A stretch of 64,000 bases of DNA, taken from the NCBI RefSeq assembly GCF_050947875.1, contig NC_134570.1, forward strand, positions 229,633,265 to 229,697,264, read 5' to 3'. Shown one piece after another: positions 42,930 through 54,612 of the stretch. Each line of letters starts with the position of its first letter. Position 1 is the stretch's first letter. The DNA comes from Dermacentor variabilis. Lineage: Eukaryota; Arthropoda; Arachnida; Ixodida; Ixodidae. The notes beneath the pieces are model-generated. The model saw only the letters and a list, made by a program, of their open reading frames with translations. It was not told where the DNA came from and searched no databases. Made by a program: the position numbers and the translations under genes.

Positions 42930-43440
42930 GGAGCGGCGAGGCTCCCTCGAACGCTCCAGAAAGGGCAAAACCCCGATAACAGGGCCTCGAAAGAGCTATG
43001 TAATGTAATCTCTGAAATCTCTAAATAACACTTCTGTTTCTGTACACACAGCATCTATTGACTTCCAATATGGATACCTTGATGATGTGCAGGAACTCAT
43101 CCAATAACACAATCCAAAAGTGCTGTGTTTAAGGAAACACACTCACAAGAAGCGCCTCACAAGAGGCAATGGACACAACACCTATCCTCACGGCGCACCA
43201 AGCGCCTAAGGAGCGGCAAGGCTCCCTCAAATGTTTCAGAAAAGGTAAAACCCCATTTACAGTGCCTCGAAAGAGCCCTGTAACCTAATCTCTGAAATCA
43301 CTGTAATTAATACTTCTGTTTCCGTACACACAGCACCTATTATCTCCCAATATGGATACACAAATAATTCAATGGAACGTCAGAGGTCTTCTCAGAAACC
43401 TTGATGATGTGCAGGAACTTATACAAAAACACAATCCAAA
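42890..43440 (+). repeat. Tandem duplication across the ORF1/ORF2 junction
   Basis: The segment from about 42875 (GCGCCTCACAAAAGGCAATG) to 43147 is repeated at about 43150-43460 (GCGCCTCACAAGAGGCAATG). Both copies include CCAAGCGCCTAAGGAGCGGC and the ORF2 start region. The first copy lacks about 36 bp after ATGGATACC and has stops, so only the second starts ORF2. This lengthens the spacer between ORFs to about 420 bp. Confidence 0.85.
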
Positions 43441-46400
43441 AGTGCTGTGTTTACAGGAAACACACTTAAAAAACAAACACACAAACTTTCTTCGACAGTA
43501 TCTAACTTTTGGCAAAGATCGCGATGATGCCGTCGCATCATCGGGCGGTGTTGCCATAGTCACCCATAGAAGTATAGCGTGCCAACCTTTACAGCTACAA
43601 ACGCCCCTTGAAGCAGTGGCGGTTCGAGCTGTCCTACTAAACAAACTCATCACCATTTGCTCGCTTTACATACCCTCGCATTACCAACTAAACAAACATG
43701 AATTTCAGTCCTTGATAGATCAATTGCCAGAACCCTATGTTGTTCTTGGCGATCTCAGTGTGCACAGCAGCCTGTGGGGAGACTCTCGTATCGATGCGCG
43801 AGGTCGCCTCGTTGAACAGTTCCTTTTTTCGTCCGGTGCGTGTCTGCTGAATAAGAAGACACCCACATATTATTCTCTCGCAAACAGAACATTTTCTTCA
43901 ATTGACCTCAGCCTAGTTTCCCCTTGTATACTGTCTGAACTCGAATGGGAAGTTACCAAGAATCCTTACGGAAGCGACCACTTCCCCATACTGCTAAAAA
44001 CACATAAAGAAAAAGAATGTCTACCACAGGCTCCTAGGTGGAAGATCGATACAGCCGACTGGGAGAAGTTCCGAAACTTAACTAATATCTCATGGAATGA
44101 CATGTCTTGTTTAGGAATTGATGCTGCTGTGCAGTATCTCACAGCCTTCATTATAGATATTGCATCTAAATGCATATCAGAAGTAAATGGCTTGGCATGT
44201 AAACGGCGGGTCCCGTGGTGGAACGAAGATTGCAGGATCGCTCGTAAGAAACAAAACAAAGCGTGGGGGTTGCTACGCGCTTCTCCCACTGCAGAGAATC
44301 TAGTCAACTTTAAGCAAGTAAAATCCCAAGGCAGGAGAACCCGCCGACTGGCCAGAAGAGAAAGCTGGCAGAAGTATTTATCGAGCATTAACTCGTTTAC
44401 AGACGAGGCCAAAGTCTGGAACAGGGTAAATAGAATTAGAGGGCGACAAACATATTCACTCCCTCTGGTAAATACACAGGGCGATACACTGCAAGATCAG
44501 GCAGACTCACTTGCGGAGCACTTTCAGAGCGTGTCAAGTTCAAACAATTATTCGCAATCTTTTCTCATATATAAACAAATAGAAGAACGTAAGCCATTAA
44601 CAAGAAAAAGTCGAGAGAATGAGCCTTACAACCGTCCTTTCAGTATAGCCGAATTGAGAGCTGCCTTGAGCGCATGCAAGAGCTCCGCACCAGGATCTGA
44701 TAGAATCATGTACGAAATGCTGAAAAACTTACACAATGACACGCAAGTGACACTACTTACACTTTTCAACACTATCTGGGATGCAGGGTACCTTCCGACC
44801 GCATGGAAAGAAGCCATTGTGGTCCCTGTTTTGAAACAAGGCAAACATCCTTCCTCAGTGGCAAGTTACCGCCCGATTGCCCTCACAAGTTGCCTTTGTA
44901 AGGTATTTGAAAAAATTATAAATTGGCGACTGATCCATTTCCTTGAACAGAACAAAATGCTTGATCCCTATCAGTGTGGCTTCCGAGAAGGGCGCTCCAC
45001 AACCGACCATCTTGTACGTTTTGAAGGAAATATCCAGGACGCATTTATACATAAACAGTTCTTCCTCTCGATATTTCTCGATATGGAAAAGGCGTATGAC
45101 ACAACGTGGCGATACGGGATCTTGCGAGACTTATCGGAAATGGGCATTCATGGTAATATGCTCAACCTAATAAAAAGCTACTTGTCCAATCGTACCTTCC
45201 GGGTGAAAATCGGCAATGTGCTGTCACGTCCTTTTACACAAGAAACTGGTGTACCCCAGGGAGGCGTGCTCAGTTGCACACTTTTTATTGTTAAGATGAC
45301 AACGCTTCGTGCTTCCTTACCACCGGCCATTTTGTATTACGTCTATGTGGACGACATTCAAATAGGCTTCAAATCCTGTAACCTCGCAGTATGCGAGAGA
45401 CAGGTACAGCATGGTTTGAACAAGGTGTCAGGGTGGGCAGAGAAAAATGGTTTTAAAATCAATCCTCAAAAGAGTTCTTGTGTGCTGTTTACAAGGAAGA
45501 GAGGTCTGGTTCCGGATCCTTGCTTGGAAATGTGTGGACATCAGATACCTGTAAACAAAGAGCACAAATTTCTAGGTGTTATACTCGACGATAAACTTAC
45601 TTTCGTCCCACACATTAAACATCTTAAAGAAAAGTGTCTGAAAACAATGAACCTAATGAAACTTCTATCCCAGACTACGTGGGGTAGTGACAGGAAGTGC
45701 CTAATGAATCTCTATAAAAGCCTTGTCCAGTCACGATTAGATTATGGTGCCGTGGTATATAACTCTGCTGCCCCGAGCGCGCTAAAGATGCTAGACTCTG
45801 TTCACCATCTAGGTATCCGCTTAGCCACGGGCGCTTTCAGAACAAGCCCGATTGAAAGCTTATATGCCGTATCGAATGAATGGTCTCTCCACCTACAGAG
45901 ATCATACATTAGCTTTACATATTTCCTTAAAGTACACTCCAATCCTGAACATCCATGTTTTCATACCGTTACCGATATGACGTGCGCTACACTTTTCAGC
46001 AATCGCCCCTCCATAAGACAGCCTTTCTCGCTGCGTGTGAGGGAGCTTAGCGATGAAATGCATGTCCCACTCCTCGAGCATCGCTTAATGCACCTAACCA
46101 AGCTCTTACCTCCTTGGGAGTGGCAGGTGATAGAATTTGACATATCCTTTATAAAAGTTACAAAGCACGCTCCTGAGGCCGAAATCAGAATACATTTCCT
46201 AGAACTGCAGTACAAACACTCCTGCGCAGAGTTCTACACAGACGCTTCGAAGTCAAATGCCGGGGTATCCTATGCAGCCGTCGGCCCATCCTTCTCGGAA
46301 TCCGATGTACTGCATCCGGAAACAAGCATCTTTACGGCCGAGGCCTACGCATTACTCTCTGCTGTGAAGCATATAAGAAGATCAAAACTTCCAAAAGCAG

Positions 46401-47027
46401 CGATCTATACAGACTCTCTAAGCATCGTGAAGGCCCTAATGTCACTCTACAAACATAAAAATCCCGTATTCAATGAACTGTATTCGGTATTGTGTAAAGC
46501 GTACTCATCTAACCAGAACATCATAATATGCTGGGTCCCTGGCCATAGGGGAATCGAAGGTAACGTTCTCGCGGACGGGATGGCCACGTTAATCACATCG
46601 CAAGCTGTTAACCTTACCGCTGATGTGCCTGTCACAGATCTGAGGCCTTTTTTACGAAATAAACTGTGACATCACTGGCAGTGCACGTGGGACGCGCAAA
46701 CAAATAACAAACTGCACGTTATAAAGCCCCAGATAGGTTTTTGGCCCTCCCCAACAAAATCTCGGCGAACAGATGTCCTATTCTGTCGCCTCAGAATAAG
46801 ACACACGTTTGGCACCCATAGTTATGTGCTTACTGAAAGTGAATCTCCAACCTGTGGTAGATGCGGTGAGAGGCTTAGCGTCCTCCACGTGCTCCTGGAG
46901 TGCCGGGAAGCCGAAACGGAGAGAAACATTTTCCGCTTGCTTACCATTATAACATCCCTCTACACCCGGCTATGTTTCTCGGTAAGGAACCGCTTTTTGA
47001 CACCAAGACAGTCCTCAACTTTTTAAA
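43352..47027 (+). pseudogene. I-like LINE ORF2 (endonuclease-RT-RNase H)
   Basis: ATG 43352 opens 1105 codons without interruption. Endonuclease: QWNVRGL, LQETHLK, SIDLSLVS and GSDHFPI are in place, but the GDFN motif reads GDLSVHSSLWGD, with Asn lost. RT: ASYRPIALTSCLCKVFEK, CGFREGRSTTDHL, FLDMEKAYDTTW, PQGGVLSCTLF and an intact YVDD (about 45346). RNase H: YTDASKSNAG, AEAYALL, YTDSLSIV, WVPGHRGIEGN and ADG. A TGA at 46667-46669 (from CGA by one transition) cuts off the C-terminal CGRCGERLSVLHVLLEC knuckle, which continues in the same reading order with a further frameshift near 46800. Probably inactive, though close to intact. Confidence 0.93.
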
Positions 47028-47452
47028 TGATGTTGTGCTACATTTAATAAGACCATTAAACTCGTAGCGCATCCTCTTTCCAGAGGATGCCGCTGTGATA
47101 GTTGTTTTATATAGCAAATGCCTCCAGGCCCTTGTGTCGCAAGAGCTCTAACGAGGCCATGGAGCTCTAGTTAATTTTAGAAACTCATGCAATTTTTAAT
47201 ATCTTATCATTATTCTGAAATGCACCTCAATGCTCATAGTACGCGTCATTTGTCATCGCCATAATTTTATTACACATACATTTTACGCACTTTACAGCGA
47301 CTATATTTTAGGCCCCTTTACAGCCACGTCAAATCAACTCCATAGAACCCATCACTCCATTGCGAAATCATTAACACTTGCATGGCGCTCTTTGGCCATA
47401 CCTGGCCCTTGCGCCAAGAAAAACCACACATTCATTCATTCATTGTCAGCAA

Positions 47453-49650
47453 TAGCATCCTTAATTGCAGTCCGAAAACGTATGTTCTTGAAGGTATATC
47501 TGATCATGAGATGGTAAGTTTATATGTAGATTTGAATTGTATAAAGAAAAGCAAGAAACAGGCATCTATGATACCGTTTTTTGCGCGTTCTAATGACGTG
47601 AGTATATTGGACCAGCTTGATATCTCCTTTTCACAATTCCTTGTCCTCTCTGAGTCTGGGGAAATTTCCGTTGATGGCTTGTGGCTTTTCTTCAAAAACC
47701 TTGTTTTAAGGTGCATACAAGATTTCGTACCATTCTGCGTGAAATATGTGCAGCGCTCAAACCCACGGATGACTAAAGACATTGTATGCCTGGGATGAAA
47801 GACGAAAAAGATCCGAAAGAAACTTCGTCGTAGTCCCTCCGAAAATACCGTGCAAAAACTTTCCAACATGCGCAGACAGTTAAAACACATTACCAAAAAT
47901 GCTAAGGAACATTATCAGAGTGTAACTATGAAAAACTTTGTTCTTTCGTCCCCGGCAAAATTTTGGCGTCATTTCAAACAAAAAAAGAGTGTGATATCGA
48001 ATCTGTGTATTGATGGTAGACTTGTTACGGATCCATTTGCCATTGTGAGTTCATTCAATGATTACTTCTGTTCAGTGTTCACGAAAGATGACGGCAATCA
48101 GCCACACTTTACACTACCCCATGAATGCCCTGCTATAGGTGACATATCAATAACTGAGGAAGGCTTTTTCTCGCTTCTTTTGAAAGTGGACAGCAAGAAA
48201 TCCCCTGGAATATACGACATACCGACTGCTTTCCTCATTAGGTATGCCGAATGGTGCTCGAAATATTTAACCATAATATTTAAAGAATCTTTATGGCGAG
48301 CGGAACTTCCACATGATTGGAAGTATGGAAGAATTGCCCCCGTTCCTAAATCGCAATATCCATCACATATTGCGATATACCGGCCTATCTACATTGTATG
48401 CACATGTGTGAAGACACTTGAACATGTCATTTTCAAACATATATCAGAGTTTCTTGAAAATAACAACCTGATCGATTCCAGCCAGCATGGTTTTCGCAAG
48501 AACTTGTCAACCGTAACACAATTCCTTGAAACCGTTCATGATTTTGCCGCATCATTAGATAAGCAAAGCCAGATAGACATTATATTCTTAGATTTCGAGA
48601 AAGCCTTTGATAGCGTGTCCCATCCTAAACTGCTTGTCAAAATGAAATCAGTATTCAAGAACACTTCATTAATATCTTGGATAGAAGCATATCTTTCATT
48701 GCGACAGCAGAGTGTTTCCATCAGCAGCATTAGTTCCAGTCCGGCCCCAGTTCTGTCGGGCATACCGCAGGGATCCATCCTGGGACCACTGTTCTTTTTA
48801 ATTTTTATTAATGACATTACTCAAGACGTACCAGTGAAAACTAAGTTGTTTGCTGACGATTGTATATTGTATAATGTAATTCAGTATCCAAATGACCAGG
48901 CTCTTCTAAATTCATCTCTGTCTAAAATAGACCATTGGTGTTCTGAGTGGAAAATGAAGGTAAATGAGAAGAAAACCGTATCAGTGACAGTAACAAGAAA
49001 ACGCATTCCTCTGCACTTCCAATACTCAATAAATGGCCACAGTCTTTCTTCAGTAGAGCATTATAAATATTCGGGTGTCGTGATCACGTCTGATCTCAGG
49101 TGGAGCACTCATATTAACTACATACAAAAAAAAAAAAAAGGTCATGAAGAAGCTTGGGTATCTGAAACGTTCCCTATGTCAGTCGACAGAAGAAATAAAG
49201 TTACTGGCATATAAAACATTTATTAGGCTGATTCTTGAATATACTTCCGTCTTATGGAACCCATTTACTGAAGTTGATATAAGAAAACTCGAAAGTGTCC
49301 AAAGAAAATCGATAAGATTTGTCTTTAATTCATACAGCTGGCACACATCTCCTACACAGCTGCTAGAGAAAGCTAATTTAGAAACACTTCAACTAAGACG
49401 TCATCGTGATAGGTTGAAATATATGTATTGAATATATCATGATAATCTGCGTATCAATAAGGAATTGTACATTCAACAGGTGACTTGTCGTTCCAAACGA
49501 GGAAATGACCCAAAAAAAAGTTAAAAGAATTCGCCTGCAGAACCGATTGCTTCAGTAATTCATTTTTTCCGCGAACTATTCGAGAATGGAACCGGCTTAG
49601 TGCACACATTGTCGAGAAACCCACCATACAGTCAGTCTTAAGTGCTTTAT
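47453..49650 (+). pseudogene. LINE-C ORF2, second part (endonuclease end, RT)
   Basis: Reads SNSILNCSPKTY, then GISDHEMV, the His of the endonuclease end (47500). A linker and a stop at 47796 follow. An open frame 47850-49214 carries RT: KKSPGIYDIPTAFLI, a degraded RPI block, DSSQHGFRKNLSTVTQ, IIFLDFEKAFDSVSHPKL with the first Asp, SGIPQGSILGPLFFLIFIND and an intact FADD (KLFADDCILYN, about 48847). A run of A at 49127-49139 causes a frameshift; the remainder (49144-49431) shows KKLGYLKRSLCQSTEE and YTSVLWNPF, the usual post-RT region. The end degrades beyond 49431. Confidence 0.87.
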
Positions 49651-50044
49651 AATTCTTCCATCAGCCTTCGATTTTCAGCAACACTTATCATCTTGCGACA
49701 GATGCTATGGTTCTCCCACAATATGCTTCGATAAGTGATGAATTACAGCATTGTCATATCGTGTGACGCGCATGGGCAGCTTGAATGGTCCGTGTTCTTA
49801 TCTAATTTTTCCTTGTCAAGCACTCTGTCAATATATAAGTGCACAATTTTATATCTTTAGCATGGGTTTGTATGCAAGCGGCAGGCAAACTATCGGTCTT
49901 TCGCTGCTTTTCAGTGTGTGGTGCGAGCCTTGTGTAATGTGTTCTTGCCTTGTTATTTTTTACTATATCCATATATGGGGGGGGGGGGTACTGTCCACTC
50001 CTGCGCATGGCCTTCTCTGAAGGCAGGCAGTATTTATCAAATAA

Positions 50045-51165
50045 AATAAGTGCTATGTGGCTTTGTCTGGACTTGGGTGATAGGATGTGCCAGAACTTGT
50101 TTGGGTTTGTCTGGAGAATAGATAACAGATCTTCCGGAAAAAAAAATTTTCTTCTGCTGCTGTTAGTTCTTGAATATATTGTTTAGTGCTTGTGTCGTAG
50201 CGTTCCCATTCTGCAGAGCTGTTGTTTGAATGTGCTGCTCTGTAAAGGCACTTTTTGCGGTTACGGAGGCGTTTTAGGTGTTTTGAGAACCACTAATTAT
50301 TAGAATCAGACTTGATAATGATTGTTGGAATTCGTCTGTTTTTTAGATTAAGTAGCGTAGTCTTGTAATGTTCCCAGTTGGCATTAACGGATCCGGTTAA
50401 ATATGAATCTTGGAAGTTATCAAAGAAAAGCGCGAGTTCATTATTGATGGCATTGAAGTTTCCCCTCTTGTATTCTGTTATCAGTTGCGTCGTAGGTGAT
50501 CTCTTTTTGAGAAGATAAGTGATGCAGATATGAATTAAATTATGATCAGGAAGTGTGGTTATTGATTTGATGTCATGAGGGCAGGTTGTTAGTAGCAGGT
50601 TGAGTTTGTTGTTGCCTCTGCTAGAGCAAGTTATGGATTGATGAAGGTTGAAATCTATAATGTTATGTCTAGGAATTGTTCTGCTTTGATGGAAGACCTG
50701 TCTAGGATTGACGGTAGGGGCCAGTTAATGTGTGGGAAGTTGAAGTCTCCAAATATAAAGATGGATGCATCAGGATACTTATTATGAATTGTTGTTAAAG
50801 AACTGCAGAACATGCTACTATAACTGGGCAGGCTGTCTGGTGACCTGTAGCAAATGCGGAGTATTAATTTCAGAGGGGGATTGGATAGGCATACCCATGT
50901 TAGTTCAATGTTTTCGTTGGTGCATATGATCCAAGATGATAAGTTGTTCTTGATAGCCATGAGAACGCCACCACCTCTCCTGTTATTACGATCACGACGA
51001 TAAAGTGTAAAATTCGGGTTAGAGGGAAGCACTTCATTATCGCTTATGTTCTGGTGTAGCCAAGTTTTGATCTATATTATTGTGTCAGCACTGATATCTT
51101 CGACAAAGCTCTGAAGTTGCTCATGTTTAGGTACTACACTTTGAATGTTGGTAAATGCAATGTTA
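50045..51165 (-). pseudogene. LINE-A ORF2 segment 1 (endonuclease)
   Basis: From 51165: FTNIQSVVPKHEQLQSFVED, then WLHQNISDNEV, RRDRNNRRGGGVLMAIKN and FIFGDFNFPHINWP with the catalytic GDFN (about 50720-50755). A linker follows to about 50045 (SRQSHIALI), where LINE-C cut in. Frameshifts near 50640 and 50120. It continues in frame at 38304. Confidence 0.85.
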
Positions 51166-51169
51166 AGAG

Positions 51170-52089
51170 TAAAAAATGATGGCGCAGGACAGTGGCGCAT
51201 GGTACTCAGGGGAGTGGGCGATTTGGGGCCTGTCATAGGGTGCTGTGGGCTGGGTTTGGTGGCGATGCATGGTCATGAGTGTCTAGCATGTCTTCACATG
51301 ATTTGCATGAAGCGACCTTCTTGCCATTTCCCACCGTTCGTCGTCTTCTCGGGACTCGCTGCTGGGTCCTCTTCGCTCCGGCTCTGCATTGTGACAGCAA
51401 AAATTGGCAATTGCTGATATCTCGAGTGCCCACAACTACACCAACGCCTTCATACAGGTGAGCACTCTCTACTGACCCCTCTTGAGGTATGGGCGAGCCC
51501 CACGGGGCACACCAGGCCCGAAAATGCGGCCCCTTTGCGCCATTGCTGTGCTACGCCTCGCGACGCAACCTCCCCTACTGTGGCCAGCGTGGAGGTTCAG
51601 ATGCAAAGCACGGACATGGACCCGAGCCAGTATGACCGTTGGGACTGGACCCAAGTCCTAAGAACCCAGGTGAACCACCGGGAAACCAGAAAAGCGACCC
51701 AAGAGTCAGTTGCGGGAGACCGCCACAACTCCCACACTACACAGCTCCTCGACACAGCTACATGTGCTCCGTACAGCTGCACAAAAGATCCAACATGCAC
51801 TCCAGTCTGCATCATTTGCCAATGCCTGCACTTGTCCGAGACCTGGGAATGCAAGCACCACCACCTCCATAGAACAACGAAGCCCACCTCCCAACCTGAA
51901 GCATGATCCCAGTGACGAGTAGACCACCACTGACAGTGCTGTGCAAAATCCGAATGGCCGGTACCATCTGCCGGACAACAAACAGGGCGCCGACAAGCTG
52001 AAGACGCCCAACGTGACCACAAAACTGGCAAGCAACAAAACGCTTACCCCGGACCCCCGCGACCAGGAGCAAAGTATTCGAATCTCGAA
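51170..52089. other. Unassigned repeat-like stretch
   Basis: Plus-strand open segments (51535-51906; 51941-52144) contain Thr/Pro/His-rich sequence and Cys pairs (CTPVCIICQC) but no domain I can name. It may include the 5' region or ORF1 of LINE-A on the minus strand (51240-51440), or another element. No terminal repeats were seen. Confidence 0.35.
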
Positions 52090-52099
52090 TCATGCCAAT

Positions 52100-53425
52100 A
52101 CGTTGGAAAAATGCAATAGTTGTGCCTTTATTAAAAACAGGTAAATCCACCACATCCCCAAGAAATTTTCGACCCATTGCCCTAACAAGCTGTTTGCGAA
52201 ATAATATGAAAGTGCCGTAAATACGAGATTAACATTCTCGCTTGATATACGGAACTATATTGATTTTCATCAGTGCGGGTATAAAAAAAGGTGTTCAACG
52301 ATGGGCTACCTCATCCGACTTGAACACGAAATATGCAAAGCATTCTTGCACAAACAGCACTGCCAGGCAGTGTTCTTTGATCTAAAAAAAGTGTTTACAC
52401 CACTGGAAGATGAAGAATTTTACAGGACTTTGCAGTGTTAGGAATCTGTGGCAAAATGCTAAACTGTCTCGCTGATTTTATTTCCAACAGAATATCTCAA
52501 ATCCATCTAGGCACTGTGCTCTCGCTCACATTTATCCAAGAAAACTGAGAAAAATGCTGAGAAAAATGGCTTCCGCATCTCTACTAAAAAAACTGCTACA
52601 GTGCTAGTCTCATAAAAACGAGTGTTGTACTTAGACCCGGATTTAAAATTGAGTGATGTTGCGCTGCCGGTAAAACAAGAGTATAAATTCTTGGGAGTAA
52701 TCTTTGACAGAATACTAAACTTCCTAGCCCACATTAATACACTAAAGATTAAGGCAAATAAAGCATTGAATATCCTTAAAGTGTTATCTCATAAGCACTG
52801 GGGTTCTGACTGAATGTTTGTTTTACGTATTTAACGGTCTCTTGTGTGTAGCCTTTTAGACTACGGCTCCGTGGTTTATGGTTCAGCCAGACAGTCCTAC
52901 ATCCAACGACTTGATCCAGTACATAACCTTGGACTGCGACTGGGAAGTGGTGCCTACAGAACATCACCTATTCAAAGGTTATACGTTGAGTGTAATGAAC
53001 CCTCCTTACAACAGCGCAGAGCATTACTCACTTTTTCTTACGTACTCAGAATTCACTCATCACCGCAACACATATGCTGCAACATCCTCACACAATGCAA
53101 CTCACGCTTACACTATACAAATAAACCAAACATGATTAGGCCACTTGTCCTGCGGTATGAGAAGTATTGTCAGGATTATGGCATTCCTCATGAAGTACTC
53201 CAGATTGCCAAAAAACCACAACGGGTTGCCCCCATGGTACGATTTCACACAGTTATATGACTGGACGTTAACACATCTAAAGAAAAGACACCCCACACGA
53301 ACACATTATACAAGAATTCCGTGTACTTCAGGAAAAATATCAAAATAACATGAAATATTACAGTGATGGATCTAAAACAAAACAGGTGTATATGGGGGCC
53401 ATAACAGAAAATTGGGAAACAAGTG
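52100..53425 (+). pseudogene. LINE-3 ORF2, RT to RNase H start
   Basis: Shows RPIALTS in the RT fingers, and a degenerate palm with scattered frames to 52800. The segment 52844-53260 reads LDYGSVVYGS, NLGLRLGSGAYRTSPIQ and RLYVECNEPSL, matching the same region of the full-length I-like LINE (SRLDYGAVVYNS, GIRLATGAFRTSPIE). RNase H begins YYSDGSKTKQV at about 53351 and breaks at NWETS where the Tigger starts. Confidence 0.8.
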
Positions 53426-53931
53426 CAGTGGAACTCCGGTTGTGCGTCCCCCGGTTTTGCGACGGCCCAGGTTTTACGACGGATTAGTGCAGTCCCGGCG
53501 AAGCCCCCACAGAAGCAATGCATTTAGAACCCCGGTTATCCGACGCAGTTTTACGCCTGGCCCGCATTATACGACGACTCTCGCGAAGTGCTGAATGGAA
53601 TGGCGGACGAAAGAAAAGTGCTGCGGATCTCTTTCCTCGCTCCGTCTCAACCTCTCCCCTCTCTTTCTTCTCTCCCACCAGCAGCCGCCGGCAACGCCCG
53701 CTGTGCTGAAATAGCGCCTTTTCTTCTCCACAATCGCTTTCTCCCTCTCTTTTTGGCGGTGTTGCCTCTCGTCGTGTTGGGGAAGTGTTTCTCTGCTTCC
53801 AGTTTCACAGCAGCAGATCGCCAACAAGGTAGCGCGGAGAGGCCTAGGTTTATCGCACATGTTCTTCGTCGTAATCCTAGCTATCAGCGTTCAGTGGAGG
53901 TTTTGAGTTGTGTAGAGCAACGCGATGCACA

Positions 53932-54612
53932 ATGTCCCGAAAGCGGACAGTTCTGTTGCTCGGCGATAAGCTGAATATTATCGAGGAAGCAGAAAAGCGG
54001 CATGGAGCCACAAAAGCCAGCATTGCCTGAGACCTTAAGATACCCGAATCTTCGCTTAAAATGATCCTGGCAAACAAAGCGGCGATATTGCAGAATGCCA
54101 ACAAGTTCAGGCTCAAGTGGAAAGCAGAAAAAAAAGGACAGCATGAAAAGTTAGAAAAAGTTCTCGTCAAGTGGCTGCATCAAGCACGGAGCTCTGTGAT
54201 CAACATTGACGGCGCCATTCTAAAAGAAAAGGCGGACCTTGTGGCATTGCGTCTGGGCATCGACAACTTTCAGGTATTGAACGGATGGCTGTATTGCTTT
54301 AAAAAACGAAACAGGATTGTGTACAGCCGTTCCTGTGGAGAAAGCGCTTTCAAGGACGTTTTGACAGGGAACGAGTGGATGGAGTCGCTGCTGGAGATGA
54401 TTGCTGCATACAAGCCCTGCGACGTTTTCAACGCCAACGAGAGTGGTATTTTTTACCATATGCAGCCCAAGCAAACCTTGCGTTTAAGGGTGACAGCTGT
54501 CATGGTGGCAAGCGTAGTAAAGAGCGTGTGACGGCACTATTCTGTGCTAACGAGGACGGTTCCGAGATGCTGCCTGTGCTCTTTGTTGGAAAGTTTGCAA
54601 AGCCACAGTGCT
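53932..54612 (+). pseudogene. Tigger C2 transposase, N-terminal half
   Basis: ATG 53932 (MSRKRTVLLLGDKLNIIEE) opens a pogo/CENP-B helix-turn-helix. One in-frame TGA at about 54028 sits where Arg is expected. The second DNA-binding helix set follows (LEKVLVKWLHQARSS, then QVLNGWLYCFKKR), and the first catalytic Asp position reads FNANESGIF, Asn-Glu where NADE is usual (about 54427-54460). A frameshift near 54480 precedes AFKGDSCHGGKRSKERVTAL. The sequence breaks at FAKPQCF where the Kolobok entered at TTAA. Confidence 0.85.

Larger units (their letters stand above)
41233..47442 (+). mobile_element. Full-length I-like LINE (6.2 kb)
   Basis: A 6210-bp element with a 10-bp target duplication TTGTCAGCAA (41223-41232 and 47443-47452). 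A 5' UTR precedes ORF1 (41748-42929) and ORF2 (43352-47027); a 3' UTR ends in GGCGCTCTTTGGCC, CCTTGCGCC and a CATTCATTCATT tail. Its removal rejoins LINE-C as LFLVSNSILNCSPKTY. ORF2 has endonuclease, RT and RNase H, the set of I-clade LINEs. Only a few disabling changes are visible, so this is the youngest large element in the window. A truncated relative lies at 12720-14625. Confidence 0.93.
38305..50044 (+). mobile_element. LINE-C, CR1-like LINE with 2A-like motif
   Basis: Plus strand: 5' end GGCTGGACAGTGACGG at 38305, 3' end AT-rich at about 50044 (ATCAAATAA). Both edges are fixed by the LINE-A frame that reads across them (HIALI | KKELQNL). Contents are ORF1 (38440-39268) and ORF2 in pieces, broken by a Tigger (39384-40502), a SINE (40561-40799) and a full-length I-like LINE (41233-47442). 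Net length is about 4.15 kb, the size of a CR1/L2-type element. No clear target duplication. Confidence 0.85.
23699..51165 (-). mobile_element. LINE-A, non-LTR retrotransposon in five pieces
   Basis: One minus-strand LINE of CR1/Jockey-like type. Its parts are endonuclease (51165-50045), RT start (38304-37942, then 37451-37180), mid-RT (36941-36332), RT catalytic box (24811-24709) and RT end plus C-terminal domain (24597-23699), with AATAAA and a poly-A tail at about 23699-23720. The order is collinear on the minus strand and several joins rejoin codons exactly: LINE-C removal gives HIALIKKELQNL, and the 24812-36330 element gives SILNKLRLFADDC. The gaps are filled by LINE-C, an RTE fragment, a SINE, a solo LTR, a Harbinger-like element and a short retroposon tail. 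Net LINE length is roughly 4 kb. Confidence 0.85.

Noticed and set aside
51597..52031. Trp/Cys-rich minus-strand frame of 144 codons
   Set aside because: No recognisable domain, and overlapping frames on both strands are equally long; composition effect.
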